NCBI RefSeq assembly: GCF_000004195.4
Contig: NC_030686.2
Span: forward strand, 46,142,961 to 46,206,960
Reading direction: 5' to 3'
DNA from: Xenopus tropicalis
Taxonomy: Eukaryota > Chordata > Amphibia > Anura > Pipidae
Length of the DNA stretch: 64,000 nucleotides
Positions within the stretch are counted from its first letter, which is position 1. The number at the start of each line of letters is the position of its first letter. The notes beneath the pieces were generated by a model. That model searched no databases. It was given only the letters and a program-made list of their open reading frames with translations, and had not been told where the DNA came from. Of this stretch, positions 22,501 through 37,500 are shown one piece after another. The position numbers were made by a program, and so were the translations under genes.

Positions 22501-25500
22501 GCTTGTCAGCTGGAGGGCAGCCTTGTAGTAAAGGGGGGCTTCATAGTTTTGGCTTGGGTGGCAGTACTACTGGGCCAAGCTCTGCTGTACAGTGCAAATA
22601 AGGTTGCCCCCCAGCTGCTATTTTACTGGCTTAGCCAGTGCTGAGGCCATTACTGCAAATCTCAATATATTTGCCCATAAACCTGTGAATCTTTTATTCT
22701 GCTTTTGGCCCTCCCACTTTATACACTCACCCCTTTGCATCTCTGATCTGTACATTTGCATTATGCCCCCCCCCCATTTATATCAACCCCTTGCCCCTTC
22801 TCTTATTGGACCACCCACCCAGGTCACCCTGGTTAGTAAGTTTCTTTTTAAAATATAGTAACCAGGCCCAGACTGGGATTCATAAAGAGCGGGCATTGTT
22901 TGCTTCTGTGCCACTGGGTGGGGTAGGATTCCGTTGTGCAGTTTGAAGGAAGGAGGGGCTGAAACTTCAGTTGAATAATGTTTGTCCTTTACTTGTCCTT
23001 TAATATACGCCCAGGAAGACTTATTATTGGTGTTTATTCCTATCAGTGGAAGCAGCCGCGATTGCCGTGCCTGGTTGGCCTCATTGCTCTAATTATCATG
23101 AGAAATGGGAAAATGCTTATTTCGCCCGTTCTACTCTCCAAAACGAGTCCGGTAGAAATAACGTCCTCCTTAAGGAGAAACTATGCGCCTTCTGAAATAA
23201 GCGTCTCCTCGGCCCTATAAACGCCACCGCGTATAATCACTGCACGTCTCTAATGGGACACATTTACATATAAATGACACGATTCATCATTAGAATAAAG
23301 TCTTTGTTAGAAAAGCTGGAAATGTTTCACTATGCAGTAGCCTTTAAATGAAAAGAAGAAAAATATCAACCCCCTCCCCCCACTTATATCTGGGGGCATT
23401 TTATAAGAAGAAAATCTCACTTTGGTCAGAATTGCAGTTGTAATTAGATTATTTTTCCAGAAATGATGTCCATCCCCCCCCCCGCCCCCCCCCCAGTAAA
23501 ATAAAAGTGACACGTGGGGGTGTGTATTAATGAGGCAGAATACAAGGAGCCTTATTCTGTATTTATTGGCTGAATACTTGAAATAAAATCAAGTCTCGTT
23601 AAGGTGAATGGAAGTGGTGCCACCGGGTTACACAGTAACGAGCTACTGATACATCTTCTCCTCGTTGCGGTAATTAAGGAGCCAATTTCCTGTAAGCGCA
23701 GGGTTGCCGGTTGAAGTAGAAAGATCATTAAGAAGTCAGCTGTGTTGGTTAATAAGCTGTTCCTATGCATGCTGGGTAGTTCATCAAGTACCTATTGGAA
23801 AGCGATGCCTTATGGGAGAACATTTGCATTGTGATTGGCTAATAAAACAAGCCATGTTCTATAAGCACAAGGTTTTGGGATTGGTGAGTTGCATAAGGCC
23901 AGTGTAGTTCTGGGTCCGTATAGAATCACCTGTGATGTATATATCCATCCCATGCTTCCATATATTACTGCTCATTATATCCTTGATCAGTGCATTTATA
24001 TATTTAGGAAAATATATATATATATATATATTATTTTTTTTTTGCATTGGTGAAAACAATGGCAGTGGGGCCCAACCTGCTCAGTTTTTAAAGGGGAACT
24101 CCGGCTTATGAACCAACGTTTGTTAGAGAGCCCCTTACAACACAGAAACCCCTGTGATCCCCTGCTGATCTGACTACTTTGGGACTCAAATAACATTTTT
24201 GAGGAAACAGATTACAGTGATAGGTATATAATGGGTTTCTGTGTTGTAAGGGGCTCTTTAACAAACTTTGGTTCATAAGCCAGATTTCCCCTTTAAACAC
24301 TGTGAGCAGGTTGGGCCCCATTGCCATTGTTTTACTCTGCTGCCATCTTGTGCAGAACCTTCGGGGACCAATGCAAAAAAACTATATATATATAATATGT
24401 GTATTTCCCTAAATATATAGATGCACAGGCCGAGGATATAATGAGCAGTAATATATGGAAGCAGGGAATGGATATATACATCACAGATGATTCTATACAG
24501 ACCCAGAACTACACTGGCCTTATGCAACTCACCAATCCCAAAACCTTCTGCTTATAGAACAAGGGGCTCTGGAAAAAGCTGCATATTTTCTAATTGATGT
24601 TTATTGCTTGAAATTAAGTGGTGTTTGGATGGAGTTCCCCTTTAACATTGTGGCGCAGAGACTTGTACCTGTTATGCCCTTTGCCTGTCAGTAGGTGGCG
24701 CCCCTGCTCTTGTAAAGCGTTCTCCCTACTGACTTTAATGGAACAATGACTTTCTCCGGTGAAGCCAGGCAGTTCCACATGACTGACCCTTTCCCGGCAG
24801 GAGCGGTTCGTTGTGTCTGGGAAAGGAAGCCATTAATGGGAATATATCATTAGATTATAGGTCCCCAAACTGAGGGCTTGGTCCTCCGGCTCCAGTGCAG
24901 GGCCCAAATGCTATTTTAGTGAGAGGGTGGGGGGAAATTATTATTTACTGTCCTGGATACTCCTGAATATATAGCAGGGTGACCTTATGTATGGTTGGCC
25001 CATTACTGGGCATCTAAGGGTTCTTCAGTGGGGCAACACTTGGTCTATGTGTATGCAATGGGAGCCATCACTAATACAGGGGTGGGCAAACTTTTTGGCT
25101 CAGGGGCCACATTGACTTACAGATGGGCGGGGCCAGCGTTACGCCCAGGGCTGCCATCAAAAATCACAGGCCTCTCAACTCCCCACCAGCATCCCACCCA
25201 GCATCCTTCAGCTCCACTCCCCAGCATCCTTCAGCACCACTCCCCAGCATCCTTCAGCACCACTCCCCAGCATCCTTCAGCTCCACTCCCCAGCATCCTT
25301 CAGCACCACTCCCCAGCATCCTTCAGCACCACTCCCCAGCATCCTTCAGCACCACTCCCCAGCATCCTTCAGCACCACTCCCCAGCATCCTTCAGCTCCA
25401 CTCCCCAGCATCCTTCAGCTCCACTCCCCAGCATCCTTCAGTTCCACTCCCCAGCATCCTCCAGCTCCACTCCCCAGCATCCTCCAGCTCCACTCCCCAG

Positions 25501-28500
25501 CATCCTCCAGCACCACTCCCCAGCATCCTCCAGCACCACTCCCCAGCATCCTCCAGCACCACTCCCCAGCATCCTCCAGCACCACTCCCCAGCATCCTCC
25601 AGCTCCACTGCCCAGCATCCTCCAGCTCCACTGCCCAGCATCCTCCAGCTCCACTCCCCAGCATCCTCCAGCTCCACTCCCCAGCATCCTTCAGCTCCAC
25701 TCCCCAGCATCCTTCAGCTTCTCCTCAAAATCCTCCCTCCAGCTCCCCCCAGCATCCTCCGTCCTTGGCTGTTTCTGTCCCCCGCTCCCCGCTGCATCCT
25801 TTTATACAGTTGCGCCCCATGCGTGCTGACGTCACATGCACACACGGGGCATAACCAATCAGGGCCCATCATTCTTTTAAGGAGGCCGGAGTCGGCAGGC
25901 TGGATTAAAGAGGCCAATGGGCCATAGTTTGCCCAACCCTGATCTAACAGATTCTTAAATTGACTGCTGAGGGCATTGCCATAGCTGGGCTTTACTAGGC
26001 ACAACCCATACAATTGGGAGCACAGTTTCCAGATTATTCTTTGCTCTTGCTTAGGGGCAGATATCTGCTGTCTCCGTTCCCCTTCTGGCTTATCTGTTCT
26101 GTAGAAGTAATCGCACAGCTTGGCCACTAGCGGCTACACTAAAGTTTGGCCATACACGGGCAGATTTCAGCTGCTGATTTGGGCCCTTCAGTCTGATTCA
26201 GCAGTTCATCTGCCTGTGTATGGGCATCCCCGATGGGCCTATCTGGCTTACTATTGGCCAGATCTCAATCCGGCAGGTTTGATTTTGCATCGGATCAGGG
26301 GCCACATCATCTCGTTGATGTGGTCCTCGGCCCTACTGCACCTATGCCTTCAGTTGTAATTGGGTGGGCATATCGGGAGAAGATCTGCTAGTCTGCTGAC
26401 CTCACCAAATGAGCAGATCTGATTGTGTATGGCCACCTTTAGAATATTGAAGCAGGGAGTAGGTTGAAGCTCAATAAACCACCTGGATACCTGTGCTGTG
26501 GCTATGGCAGGGCCTCCACTATCTCCATACAGTATCATGGCTGCAGCATCGTCCCAAGCCCCCCCCCCCCCCCCCCCTTTGTCTGACTGATAAAAGGAAA
26601 ATAATTTTCCCTCCGAAGAACCGATGAAGACTTTAAATCGCCCCTGACAGGAAATCATTACAATAATATATCTGTAGGTTTTGGCTTCCAGTAAATAGAT
26701 TAGCATTTAATGCTTTCAGGAAAGTACATAGAGATCATGTAATACCCATCCAGTTGGCAAACACAGGCGCCAGTCAGAGGCAGTAAGGAAATTGTACTGC
26801 ACAAGCTGTGTAAAGAAAAGGCCTGGAGGAGAACGGATCCAACTATATTATCTCAAGAGTCAAAAGCAGAGAACAGAACGAGGCACATATAGTGGCAGTC
26901 AGTGTTTGTTCTGCTAAAGGCCAGCTGTGGAACTGCTCAGGTACGTCTGGCTGTCACCTTTTATTTACAGACAGGATTCCATTGCCGTTCATTGTGTAGG
27001 TATTATAAACAGCAGCTGCTGGGGGGGGGCACTGAACCGAGCCAGTATTAGCACAGCGGCCAGGCAGAACGGCCTAATGTCCCCTTTATATGAGAAGCAG
27101 AAGGGTGGGAGGGACACCGTGCATTTTAGGAATTAAGTGTTAATTCAGCAGCCCCCCGTTCAGTTTCAGTGGCACCCCCTGCTGTAAGTAGTCTCGCTGC
27201 CCCACCAACCCCATCTGTCCCCTGCATGAAATACACACGCGGGAAGCCGCCTCCGAGGCACAGGGCACGCACCAATGCTTATTGCCATCTAGATGCCGGC
27301 GCAGAGGGGCTGTGAATCCGGCCAGGCGTTACGGAGCGTCTCACACCTGCGTGACAGCTCAGCTAGAGAATCTGCTGCACCCCGGAGATGTCAGAAATAC
27401 ACAGATAAAGAGCTGTCTGTGCCTGAATGTCTCTGGCTGTCTCTGTATGCAGATCTCTGGGCTACAAATCACTCTTCCCCCATGAGAACTGACTAGAGAG
27501 CAGCGCAAATACTGTACTCCACATTGGGGAGGTTGCCAACGTGCGGCTCTTTACCTGATTTTGCCCACCCATATACTGGGCCACATTGGGGAGTTTGCCA
27601 ACGTGTGGCTCTTTACCTGATTTTGCCCACCCATATGCTGGGCCACATTGGGGAGGTGTCCAACGTGTGGCTCTTTACCTGATTTTGCCCACCCATATGC
27701 TGGGCCACATTGGGGAGGTGTCCAACGTGTGGTTCTTTACCTGATTTTGCCCACCCATATACTGGGCCACATTGGGGAGGTGTCCAACGTGTGGCTCTTT
27801 ACCTGATTTTGCCCACCTATATGCTGGGCCACATTGGGGAGGTGTCCAACGTGTGGCTCTTTACCTGATTTTGCCCACCCATATGCTGGGCCACATTGGG
27901 GAGGTTGCCAACGTGTGGCTCTTTACCTGATTTTGCCCACCCATATACTGTGCCACATTGGGGAGCTTGCCAACGTGTGGCTCTTTACCTGATTTTGCCC
28001 ACCTATATGCTGGGCCACATTGGGGAGGTTGCCAACGTGTGGCTCTTTACCTGATTTTGCCCACCCATATGCTGGGCCACATTGGGGAGGTTGCCAACGT
28101 GTGGCTCTTTACCTGATTTTGCCCACCCATATGCTGTGCCACATTGGGGAGGTTGCCAACGTGTGGCTCTTTACCTGATTTTGCCCACCCATATGCTGTG
28201 CCACATTGGGGAGGTTGCCAACGTGTGGCTCTTTACCTGATTTTGCCCACCCTTATTGCCCCCAGGACAAAGATTGGATCATGACGGAGTCCCGAGGAGA
28301 CCTGTTGGGACCACCGATGTGGTCTTGGCCCATAGGGATTTTCTAACCTGTGTAATAGATACCTGACTGATTTTTAAACAGATATTAAGGGTCGTTTACT
28401 AATGCCCAGGGTGCAAGTGCAATAGGGCAGCCCTTAGTGCTCAGTTAACAAGCACTTGCACCCAGGGGATTGCTGCTCTCTGCCCCAACACCGGGTGAAA

Positions 28501-31500
28501 AATTTAGCTTTGTGCAGAGCAGCGTCCTGACCTGGCTGAACGTTGTGCAATTGGGGGCAGTGGGGCTCTATGTGTCTCCACTCGGCCGCTCTTCTTGGAT
28601 GGGGACCTACTTAACCAAGACTCTATCCAAGGTGCCAGGCGCAGATCCCTGTGTTCTGAAAATGAGCCCAGAGGCTTGCAGTTACTTACACAATACAAAA
28701 AATTACCCCCTACTGTTTTTTGACTTTCAGCATATTAGATTGTAATTCTACCACACGCCACTGTGGGGCGCTGTCGAAGCATTGGTTTTACACATGCAGA
28801 AAAACAATGAAGTGGATTGTTGATTAGTCATTAGTCTGTTATGCTTAACCCCTGCATTACCGACACACACACAGGCTGCTGAAAACAGGAGGGAAGGGGT
28901 TTTCATACAGAATTAGTAAGGGATTTATGAAAGTACCAGAAAGACGAACACATTTCAGGCTGAAAATGTTTTCAGAGAAGTGTTTATCAAAGTGTAAAGT
29001 GGCAACTGCATTGGTATTTCTCAGATTTGTGGTACGGACTCCCATAATGATTTAGGGTTTGTTTGTTAGATTGGGGCACAGCCTGGGTAGGTTTGGGGGA
29101 ACAAGGAGTGGGGTTGAGAGATGCACAAAATCAATTTACAGTTAGTACAGTGCACCAAATCAGAACCTTTATTTGTATATTTATATTTCTGCACACGTAC
29201 TAGAACTTTGCCATCTGTCAGCAAATACCTGCTGCCCCCAGTTGCACAGCTCCATAGTTACATGGTGTATAGGTACATTGTGTTCAACGCCGTCCCAATA
29301 GCAATGACCCATTTCCTACACACAGTAGGGACCTGCACTGCAACATTTGCTGGTAGGAAGAGAGTACGAGTTGTATACAACAATGACAAAAAAAATCACA
29401 AACACAGTTACACTTTTTCCTAGGGTTTTCTATAGTGAGCAATATAGGAAAATTATATAAGGTCATTGCAGGCCTTATCCTGCTCTTTCTCAAGCCTGCC
29501 CAGTAGTGCAATACATCTACCATATAAGTTTGCCGCACTAGAACCCCCCCAAAATCCACTTCATAATCAAAAAACACAAAAGGGAACAATACTGTGTGTT
29601 TTATTTGTAGAAAAGTCCTTCAAGTCTATATAGGATAGGTAGCAAGAGTGGGCAGGATGATAATAAGGCAAGACAGTGACAATGAGAAGAGATGGAACAG
29701 TAGGGGGAGGCGGAAAGATTAAAGTGAAATGGAGACCAGAAAAAGATCATAAGGAAAAAAGTAGACAGTAGGGAAAGTTGGATACCTTACTGGGGTATGG
29801 AGGCCATATAGCTAGACATAAGGCAAGATGAAAACCATAAGTCATGACAGAAGCCACAGGGCAAGACGGAAGAAATAAAAATGAAAGAATGGCAGCTTGA
29901 AGTAAGTAGGGCAAGTTGGTGGCCATAAGGTGAGATGGAGCCCATAGGTCAAGATGGCGGTAGTAGGACATGATGGCGACAGTGGTGTCAGTGACAGTAT
30001 GACCATGGTAGGACAAGATGGCAACAGTAGGGCTTTATAGTGAAAGTAGCACAAAGTGATAGCATTATACCAATATAGGGACAGTATGGCAAAATGGAAC
30101 AGAACAGTTAGGAACCCAAACTGGCAAATCTGTGGCGCAGTCTTGAAACTCCAGAGACTCCAGGGCACTCGAGAGTCAGAACACACAGCACGCTGCTAGG
30201 ATTATAGAACCGTAATGAGATTCCCACCTAGTACATCAGCAATGGTAATAGGCTTTTAGAGATCCCGTTGCATGTTGTGTGGCTTATACAAGTGTTTGTA
30301 TGGCTCTCGGCCTTCCCTTTCCCTGTGCTCCTGGGTCTTCCTATAGATTAGCCCAAGCTGCTCTCACTCATAGAGTTTAGCCTTCTGGAACCGGCAAACG
30401 TATATAACCACCCACTTCAAATCCTGTATAAAAACAAAAGTGCCAAAATTAGTGAAAACTGGGTAAAAACCAGACAGTGCTATGCAGAGAGTATAAAGGG
30501 TCATATTGTTTTGCTGCTGTGTAGTCACTTTCTAGTGACCTTTACATAAAATTGGGGTTTGAGAAGGATAAAATTGTGCTTTCACTTATTTCTTTGTGTT
30601 TCTTGTAAGTCTTTACATCCCTCCCTGGGCCGGCATTGCATCTACTCTCCCCTCAGCCAACCCCATGCATTCCTTTAATATGTATAGAGAATTAGCCTGT
30701 GTTCCGGGAAATCAATAAAATAACTGGAGCAATAATAAGCCCCAGTCAGTCTGTGGGAATGTCTGGGAAGTGTTGAGCACGTTCCAGTTCTAATGAAATT
30801 AAACGTGTTTTTTTACTTTTTCTGCCCTTTTCTGTGTCTGGAAGTTTTCTCGGCATTATAACGTAGCTGCGCACCTGATACGCATACTGATTCTCTTTAC
30901 AGCTTGCACGCCGAGGAAATGCGGACGAGCCGTGACCGACTCGGTTATAACGCTCCAGGAGGCTGAGAAGATGCGCAGGTACGAGGCTGCAACCCAAATG
31001 CATAAACCCAGTTACTACTGAATTGCCTTTCTGATAATGGAATCATATGCCTCAGGCAGTTTAGCCTGTTTAAGCACAACAAGCGCCCAGGGCCAGCGCT
31101 GCCAGCCCAAGGTTCTTTAGTGTAGATCATCATGCCGCCATCTTTCTGCTGGATCCCAGAATCTTTTGTACTGCCCAGATCGGGATGCTTGTGTGGTAAA
31201 TACTTTGGTAATTACTGTTTTTTGCATGTGCTCTGATTTATTTGATGTGGGGAAGACCTGGGGAAAATGCAGCAAGATAGAAAAAGGGTCAGTACAGATT
31301 GGTGGGGTCAGGATTGAGTAGTAGATGGTAAAGTGAGACAGATCATAAAGCGTGACGGAGGCGGTAGGGCTGAGACGGAGGCGGTAGGGCTGAGACGGAG
31401 GCGGTAGGGCTGAGACGGAGAGCAAGACCGGAGGATGGGACCGTTGGACAAGATGGCAGTAGGGTACATGGCTACAGTAGGGCAAAATGGTGAAAGTAGG

Positions 31501-34500
31501 ACAAGATAATTAAGACAGAGCAAGATTGCAATAGTAGGACAAGACAGAGAGCAAGATGGAGACTGTAGGATGGACCACTGGATAAGATGGCAGTAGGGTA
31601 CATGGCTACAGTAGGGCAAATGTTGACAGTAGGACAAGATGGCTATGGTAGGAGTTAATGGGGGGTGGTACCTAACAATTTGGGGTTTAGTTCTCTCCAG
31701 TCTAACATACAATTGTAAGTGCCTCCCATGGGGGTGCCATAGAGACAGGTGTATTTGTATGCCAAGTATCTGCTCTTGGGTTTATTCCCAGACAGTAATT
31801 AGGGTGATATATAGGGTGTTCTACGAACCGCTGCTGAATGGCCATGTTTTTATGTGCTGATGCAGTTTTGAGCAGTCATTTTATTAAAGGCATGATTCTG
31901 TTCCTCCCTACCAGATTAGCCGAGGCCGGCCTCTCTCTTGGGGGATCCGATGGAGGGGTGAGTATTGTGCAGTGAAAGTAGGGGGCGTCGTGTTGCTGTA
32001 TGTAAATAGGCTTGCCTTTTATCCGCACTAGTGTTAGCCGCCATGGAAGGGCTTTCTAGTTCCACCCTAGCGTTCCAGCTGTCTGTCATACAGCGCGGTG
32101 CCTTTCTATCCTCTCCTCCTGTTGGGTGGAAGGCCCCACAAGGGTCTCGCTGCACTGCTGCTCAGATGCGATAAGGACTTTGCGAATTCCGCCAGACAGA
32201 TGGAAGCCAGAACTGACAGTTATATGGGCAATTCCGACAATTAAATGACATTGATTCGGGGCTTCAGAGTGGCAAACAGATTCATGTGTGTGAGCAATGG
32301 GATTTTCATTGGAAAGCAGGAGATAATAGAAGGGATTATAGAGAGGAATAGCTGGCTTTTCATGTCATGTATTCGCTAGGAAGAAAAGGTTTATATAATC
32401 TAGCAGCTGAGGCTCATCTTCTACAAAGGCACCCCAGTCACATGGCTAGTGTGCCAGCTTCAGGGTACATTGTTTTAACCCTCAGCCTGCTGCCAAACTG
32501 TTGAGGGGCTACTCCCTTATTATACAATCGGCACATGTGCCAAATGGGTAGAAGATGGGGGTTCACATAGGGCAGTGCTGGATGATAGATCTGTCAGTGG
32601 TTATCTGGAGGTTTAGGAGGAAAGGGAATATGGAGCAGCTAGAGAACTTACAAATAGAATTTATTTGGGGTATTTGGAGGAACAATATGAAATAGTAGGA
32701 AAGGGAGGATTATATTGATAGTGCCACCTACTGTAGGGAATGTACATAGGGAGGCGGTGCTAGGCAGGACCACCAAGGGATGCAAGACCCAATGGGAAGT
32801 GCTAGGCAGGACCACCAAGGGATGCAAGACCCAATGGGAAGTGCTAGGCAGGACCACCAAGGGATGCAAGACCCAATGGGAAGTGCTAGGCAGGACCACC
32901 AAGGGATGCAAGACCCAATGGGAAGTGCTAGGCAGGACCACCAAGGGATGCAAGACCCAATGGGAAGTGCTAGGCAGGACCACCAAGGGATGCAAGACCC
33001 AATGGGAAGTGCTAGGCAGGACCACCAAGGGATGCAAGACCTAATGGGAGCCCTATACGTAAACAACAAAGTAAATCCTATTCACTGGGGAGTCAATATT
33101 TTGGGGACCACTCTTTATATTAGGGCCCTTGCACTGCCATTTTACTCAGTTTTCCAGGGATTCTTGGAGCCCTTGCTCCTGGGCAGGCACATTATATTAT
33201 AGTCATTTTCTTATTGCCAGGGGGCTACCCTAACAAACTGGCTCACTCAGCCTTTGGGTCTTTGGGTGTCCCCAGTGCACCTTTCTTCTCAGGAAGCTGA
33301 ATCGGATCAGGGTCCCGTGCCTGAGCCACAAAGGGTTATTGACATATTTAATGGCATTTATTTTTGTAATGCTGCGATTAAATTGTTTTCTCCTACCTCG
33401 CTGAGATTTCAGCCAAGCCTTGGCTAACCGGTGAGCGCAGAGCAATTTAACCAGCTGGGAACCCGTCTATTCTAATTTTCCAGCTCCCTCCTCCTGATTA
33501 ACAAGTGGAAATGTTTCCGTGCCCAACGCAGAGCTGCTTAGCCTTTCCCAATAGCGTTTCTGCTGCGCGGCTCTGCAGCCCTGCTGTCTCCCTGTGCCGC
33601 GCCGCACCCTTTGTCAGCGCCGCCATGGAACAGTCCTGATTCTTTATTTTCCACAAGACTTATTCCTTTATCTGCTTTAAAATTATCATTTATTTTCCCC
33701 AATTGGAAAAAAAAAACTAAAAGAATGGAGCGCAACGTGGAATTTTATTTTTAAATCTTCTAAGTATTGTCGGGAATCAGCCTGCATTCCTTTGCACAGT
33801 ATTCCTTCTCAGGGAAAATAAGATTATCTGGGCCATTTCCCATCTTGCATAGAGGGGGACATTGACTGTTGCTGTGCTGAAAGGAATACAGGAGATCTGA
33901 CTCCTACACAGTCAGTTGGGTTGGGGCACATTTTCCATGAGGGTTGGGGCAGGGCATAATATTGGGCACAGAATAGAAGACTGCACTGGGAGGCCGGCTA
34001 CATTACCAAGGGGCTACCAGTCCAGGGAGATATTGGGATTCTGACTGTTGATCATTTGTGTGACGTTCTTCATTGCTTTTCTCTTAGGCATCCATCCTAG
34101 ACTTGCACTCGGGGGCCCTGTCGATGGGAAAGAAGTTTGTAAATATGTACCGGTAAGGGCCTGATTTGTCTCATAAACATCGTTCCTTTTTACTTTAAAT
34201 CCTCTTCCCCACGCACCCAGCCCACACACTCCCCACACTCCTATCCTCCCACTCTTGTCTATGGATTGGACTATTTTTTTTTAACCTATTCTGCCTCATT
34301 ATTCTCTCTGTACAGTTTTTTTTGTACTTATTTTATCGCCTACCAATCCTCACTGTCTGGGGAGCCTGAGCCTTCCTACACTCACTGTAACACTAATGGT
34401 GGCACTTACTGGTGACATCGTGGGGGGGCTCACCCCTTCTGCACCCCGCTGCAGTTTACCTAAAGTACATAAGAACACTGTGATTGGCTAGAGGTACAAG

Positions 34501-37500
34501 TTTGTCCCACGGGTCAAAGGATTGGACCTAGAAAAATGTAACCCCATCCTATAGTGACCCCACACAGGGACCGGTGTAGTTACAATTCTGTCAGCAAGAA
34601 AAAAGTATTGTGGCAAGTCACTCTATACAGTGATAGGTTGGGGTCCATGCAGTACAGGATATTATAGGCATTGCTGCAATTTAGTTCTTTAAACTTGTTC
34701 CTAGGATGTCCAAAGGTACATCCAATCTAGTGGGGTATTCCCCTGTACTAAGCACAATTCAGCAGGAACAGCCCCCTAGGTTTGCTCATAGCCTGTACAG
34801 AGAGATACCATAAAACTATGGCACATAAGGATTCCCCTGTACTAAGCACAATTCAGCAGGAACAGCCCCCTAAGTTTGCTCATAGCCTGTACAGAGAGAT
34901 ACCATAAAACTATGGCACATAGGGATTCCCCTGTACTAAGCACAATTCAGCAGGAACAGCCCCCTAGGTTTGCTCATAGCCTGTACAGAGAGATACCATA
35001 AAACTATGGCACATAGGGATTCCCCTGTACTAAGCACAATTCAGCAGGAACAGCCCCCTAAGTTTGCTCATAGCCTGTACAGAGAGATACCATAAAACTA
35101 TGGCACATAGGGATTCCCCTGTACTAAGCACAATTCAGCAGGAACAGCCCCCTAGGTTTGCTCATAGCCTGTACAGAGAGATACCATAAAACTATGGCAC
35201 ATAGGGATTCCCCTGTACTAAGCACAATTCAGCAGGAAACAGCCCCCTAAGTTTGCTCATAGCCTGTACAGAGAGATACCATAAAACTATGGCACATAGG
35301 GATCCCCCTGTACTAAGCACAATTCAGCAGGAACAGCCCCCTAAGTTTGCTCATAGCCTGTACAGAGAGATACCATAAAACTATGGCACATAGGGATTCC
35401 CCTGTACTAAGCACAATTCAGCAGGAACAGCCCCCTAAGTTTGCCCATAGCCTGTACAGAGAGATACCATAAAACTATGGCACATAGGGATTCCCCTGTA
35501 CTAAGCACAATTCAGCAGGAACAGCCCCCTAAGTTTGCTCATAGCCTGTACAGAGAGATTACCATAAAACTATGGCACATAGGGCTTCCCCTGTACTAAG
35601 CACAATTCAGCAGGAACAGCCCCCTAAGTTTGCTCATAGCCTGTACAGAGAGATACCATAAAACTATGGCACATAGGGCTTCCCCTGTACTAAGCACAAT
35701 TCAGCAGGAACAGCCCCCTAAGTTTGCCCATAGCCTGTACAGAGAGATACCATAAAACTATGGCACATAGGGGATTCCCCTGTACTAAGCACAATTCAGC
35801 AGGAACAGCCCCCTAAGTTTGCCCATAGCCTGTACAGAGAGATACCATAAAACTATGGCACATAGGGATTCCCCTGTACTAAGCACAATTCAGCAGGAAC
35901 AGCCCCCTAAGTTTGCTCATAGCCTGTACAGAGAGATACCATAAAACTATGGCACATAGGGCTTCCCCTGTACTAAGCACAATTCAGCAGGAACAGCCCC
36001 CTAAGTTTGCTCATTGCCTGTACAGAGAGATACCATAAAACTATGGCACATAGGGATTCCCCTGTACTAAGCACAATTCAGCAGGAACAGCCCCCTAAGT
36101 TTGCCCATAGCCTGTACAGAGAGATACCATAAAACTATGGCACATAGGGATTCCCCTGTACTAAGCACAATTCAGCAGGAACAGCCCCCTAAGTTTGCCC
36201 ATAGCCTGTACAAAGAGATACCATAAAACTATGGCACATAGGGATTCCCCTGTACTCTGCCTTTACCTCTTCGTAACTCCCATGACTATACCTGCCGGCT
36301 GGGGTCTCTCCCTCTCCCTTCCCGTACGGTGTCCCTGACCCCCTGACAGACATACTGATTGGCTTTGACTCCGATTCTCGCACCCCAAGAACTCATTATT
36401 AGTCCTTCCCACAGTTTTCACGCTTCCCGAGAGCGAAGGACACTTGTTTCTCTCGAACCCAAGTGATTTATTACCAATTATGCGACATTATAGCCGGTAT
36501 GAATACATTGCGCCGAGTCCTGGAAGATAGATTGTGCTGTTAACCTGCAATGTGACATTCTGAGCTCGCAAAATCGCTCATTTTTCTCATTAAAAACTGT
36601 AAGTTTCGCGCAGTAATTTACAACCTAAAACACTCCAATATCGCAGGTACTTCTGCTGCTTGCCTGAGTCAGTGTAACCATACAGAGGGTTTATTTTCCT
36701 TACCTACTGGTCTCGGGGCTATAAGAATTGGCACTGGTTTTTGGCTAGTATGTGGGTCCAAGCTTCTACCTGTGCACCAGAAGTGAAAGGGAAAGTATAC
36801 CTAATGTCTAAACTGTGCTTTTTACATAGTCGCCCCTAATTGATGGTCCTTTTCCACCTTCTGCAGAGATATGTCTGATTACTCTCCATAAGAAGTCATG
36901 TAACAGCACCACCTAGTGGTCCTTATGTAATAGTATAGTTGCTATTGCTGCCTGGGAAGTTTGGAGGCTACAGTTCAACAACAGAGAGAGGCTGAATGTT
37001 AAACATTACTGATGCCATTTTGCTTTTTGTCTGTGCTCTATAAAGGGCTGAGGCACCTCTGCCCCCACCCTGGCATTATTATATTAATGTTGTGCATGAC
37101 TTGAGCATTTTTCATTGTGTTCAATCTTACAGGTTCTTTGGGGACAAACTTAAAGATGTGATGTCTGACGAAGATTTCAATCTTTATCGGTGAGTAAAAA
37201 CAAAAACAGAGTCTTCGCAGCTTTCAAATAGGGGTCACTGACCCCGGCAACCAAAAACCTATTGCTCTGTGAGGCTCCAGTTTTATTGTTATTATCACTT
37301 TATATTACTTATCTTTCTATTCAGCCCCTCTCCTATTCATATTCCAGTCTCTCATTGTAGCTCTAACTTAGCAAGGTTGCTAAGATAATTTGCACCCTAG
37401 CAACCATTTAATGGCTAAAATTCTTGCTGAACAAATAATAAAAAATGAAGACCAGTTGCAACTTGTCTCAGAATATTACACTCTACATTATACTAAAATA

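Noticed and set aside
24995..25927. 310-codon Ser/Pro/His-rich frame
   Set aside because: Product of the 23-bp array in the hAT-like element; two frames open on each strand.
27519..28258. Regular 62-bp repeats that could suggest a CRISPR array
   Set aside because: Whole unit repeats with no unique spacers, and the DNA is clearly vertebrate.
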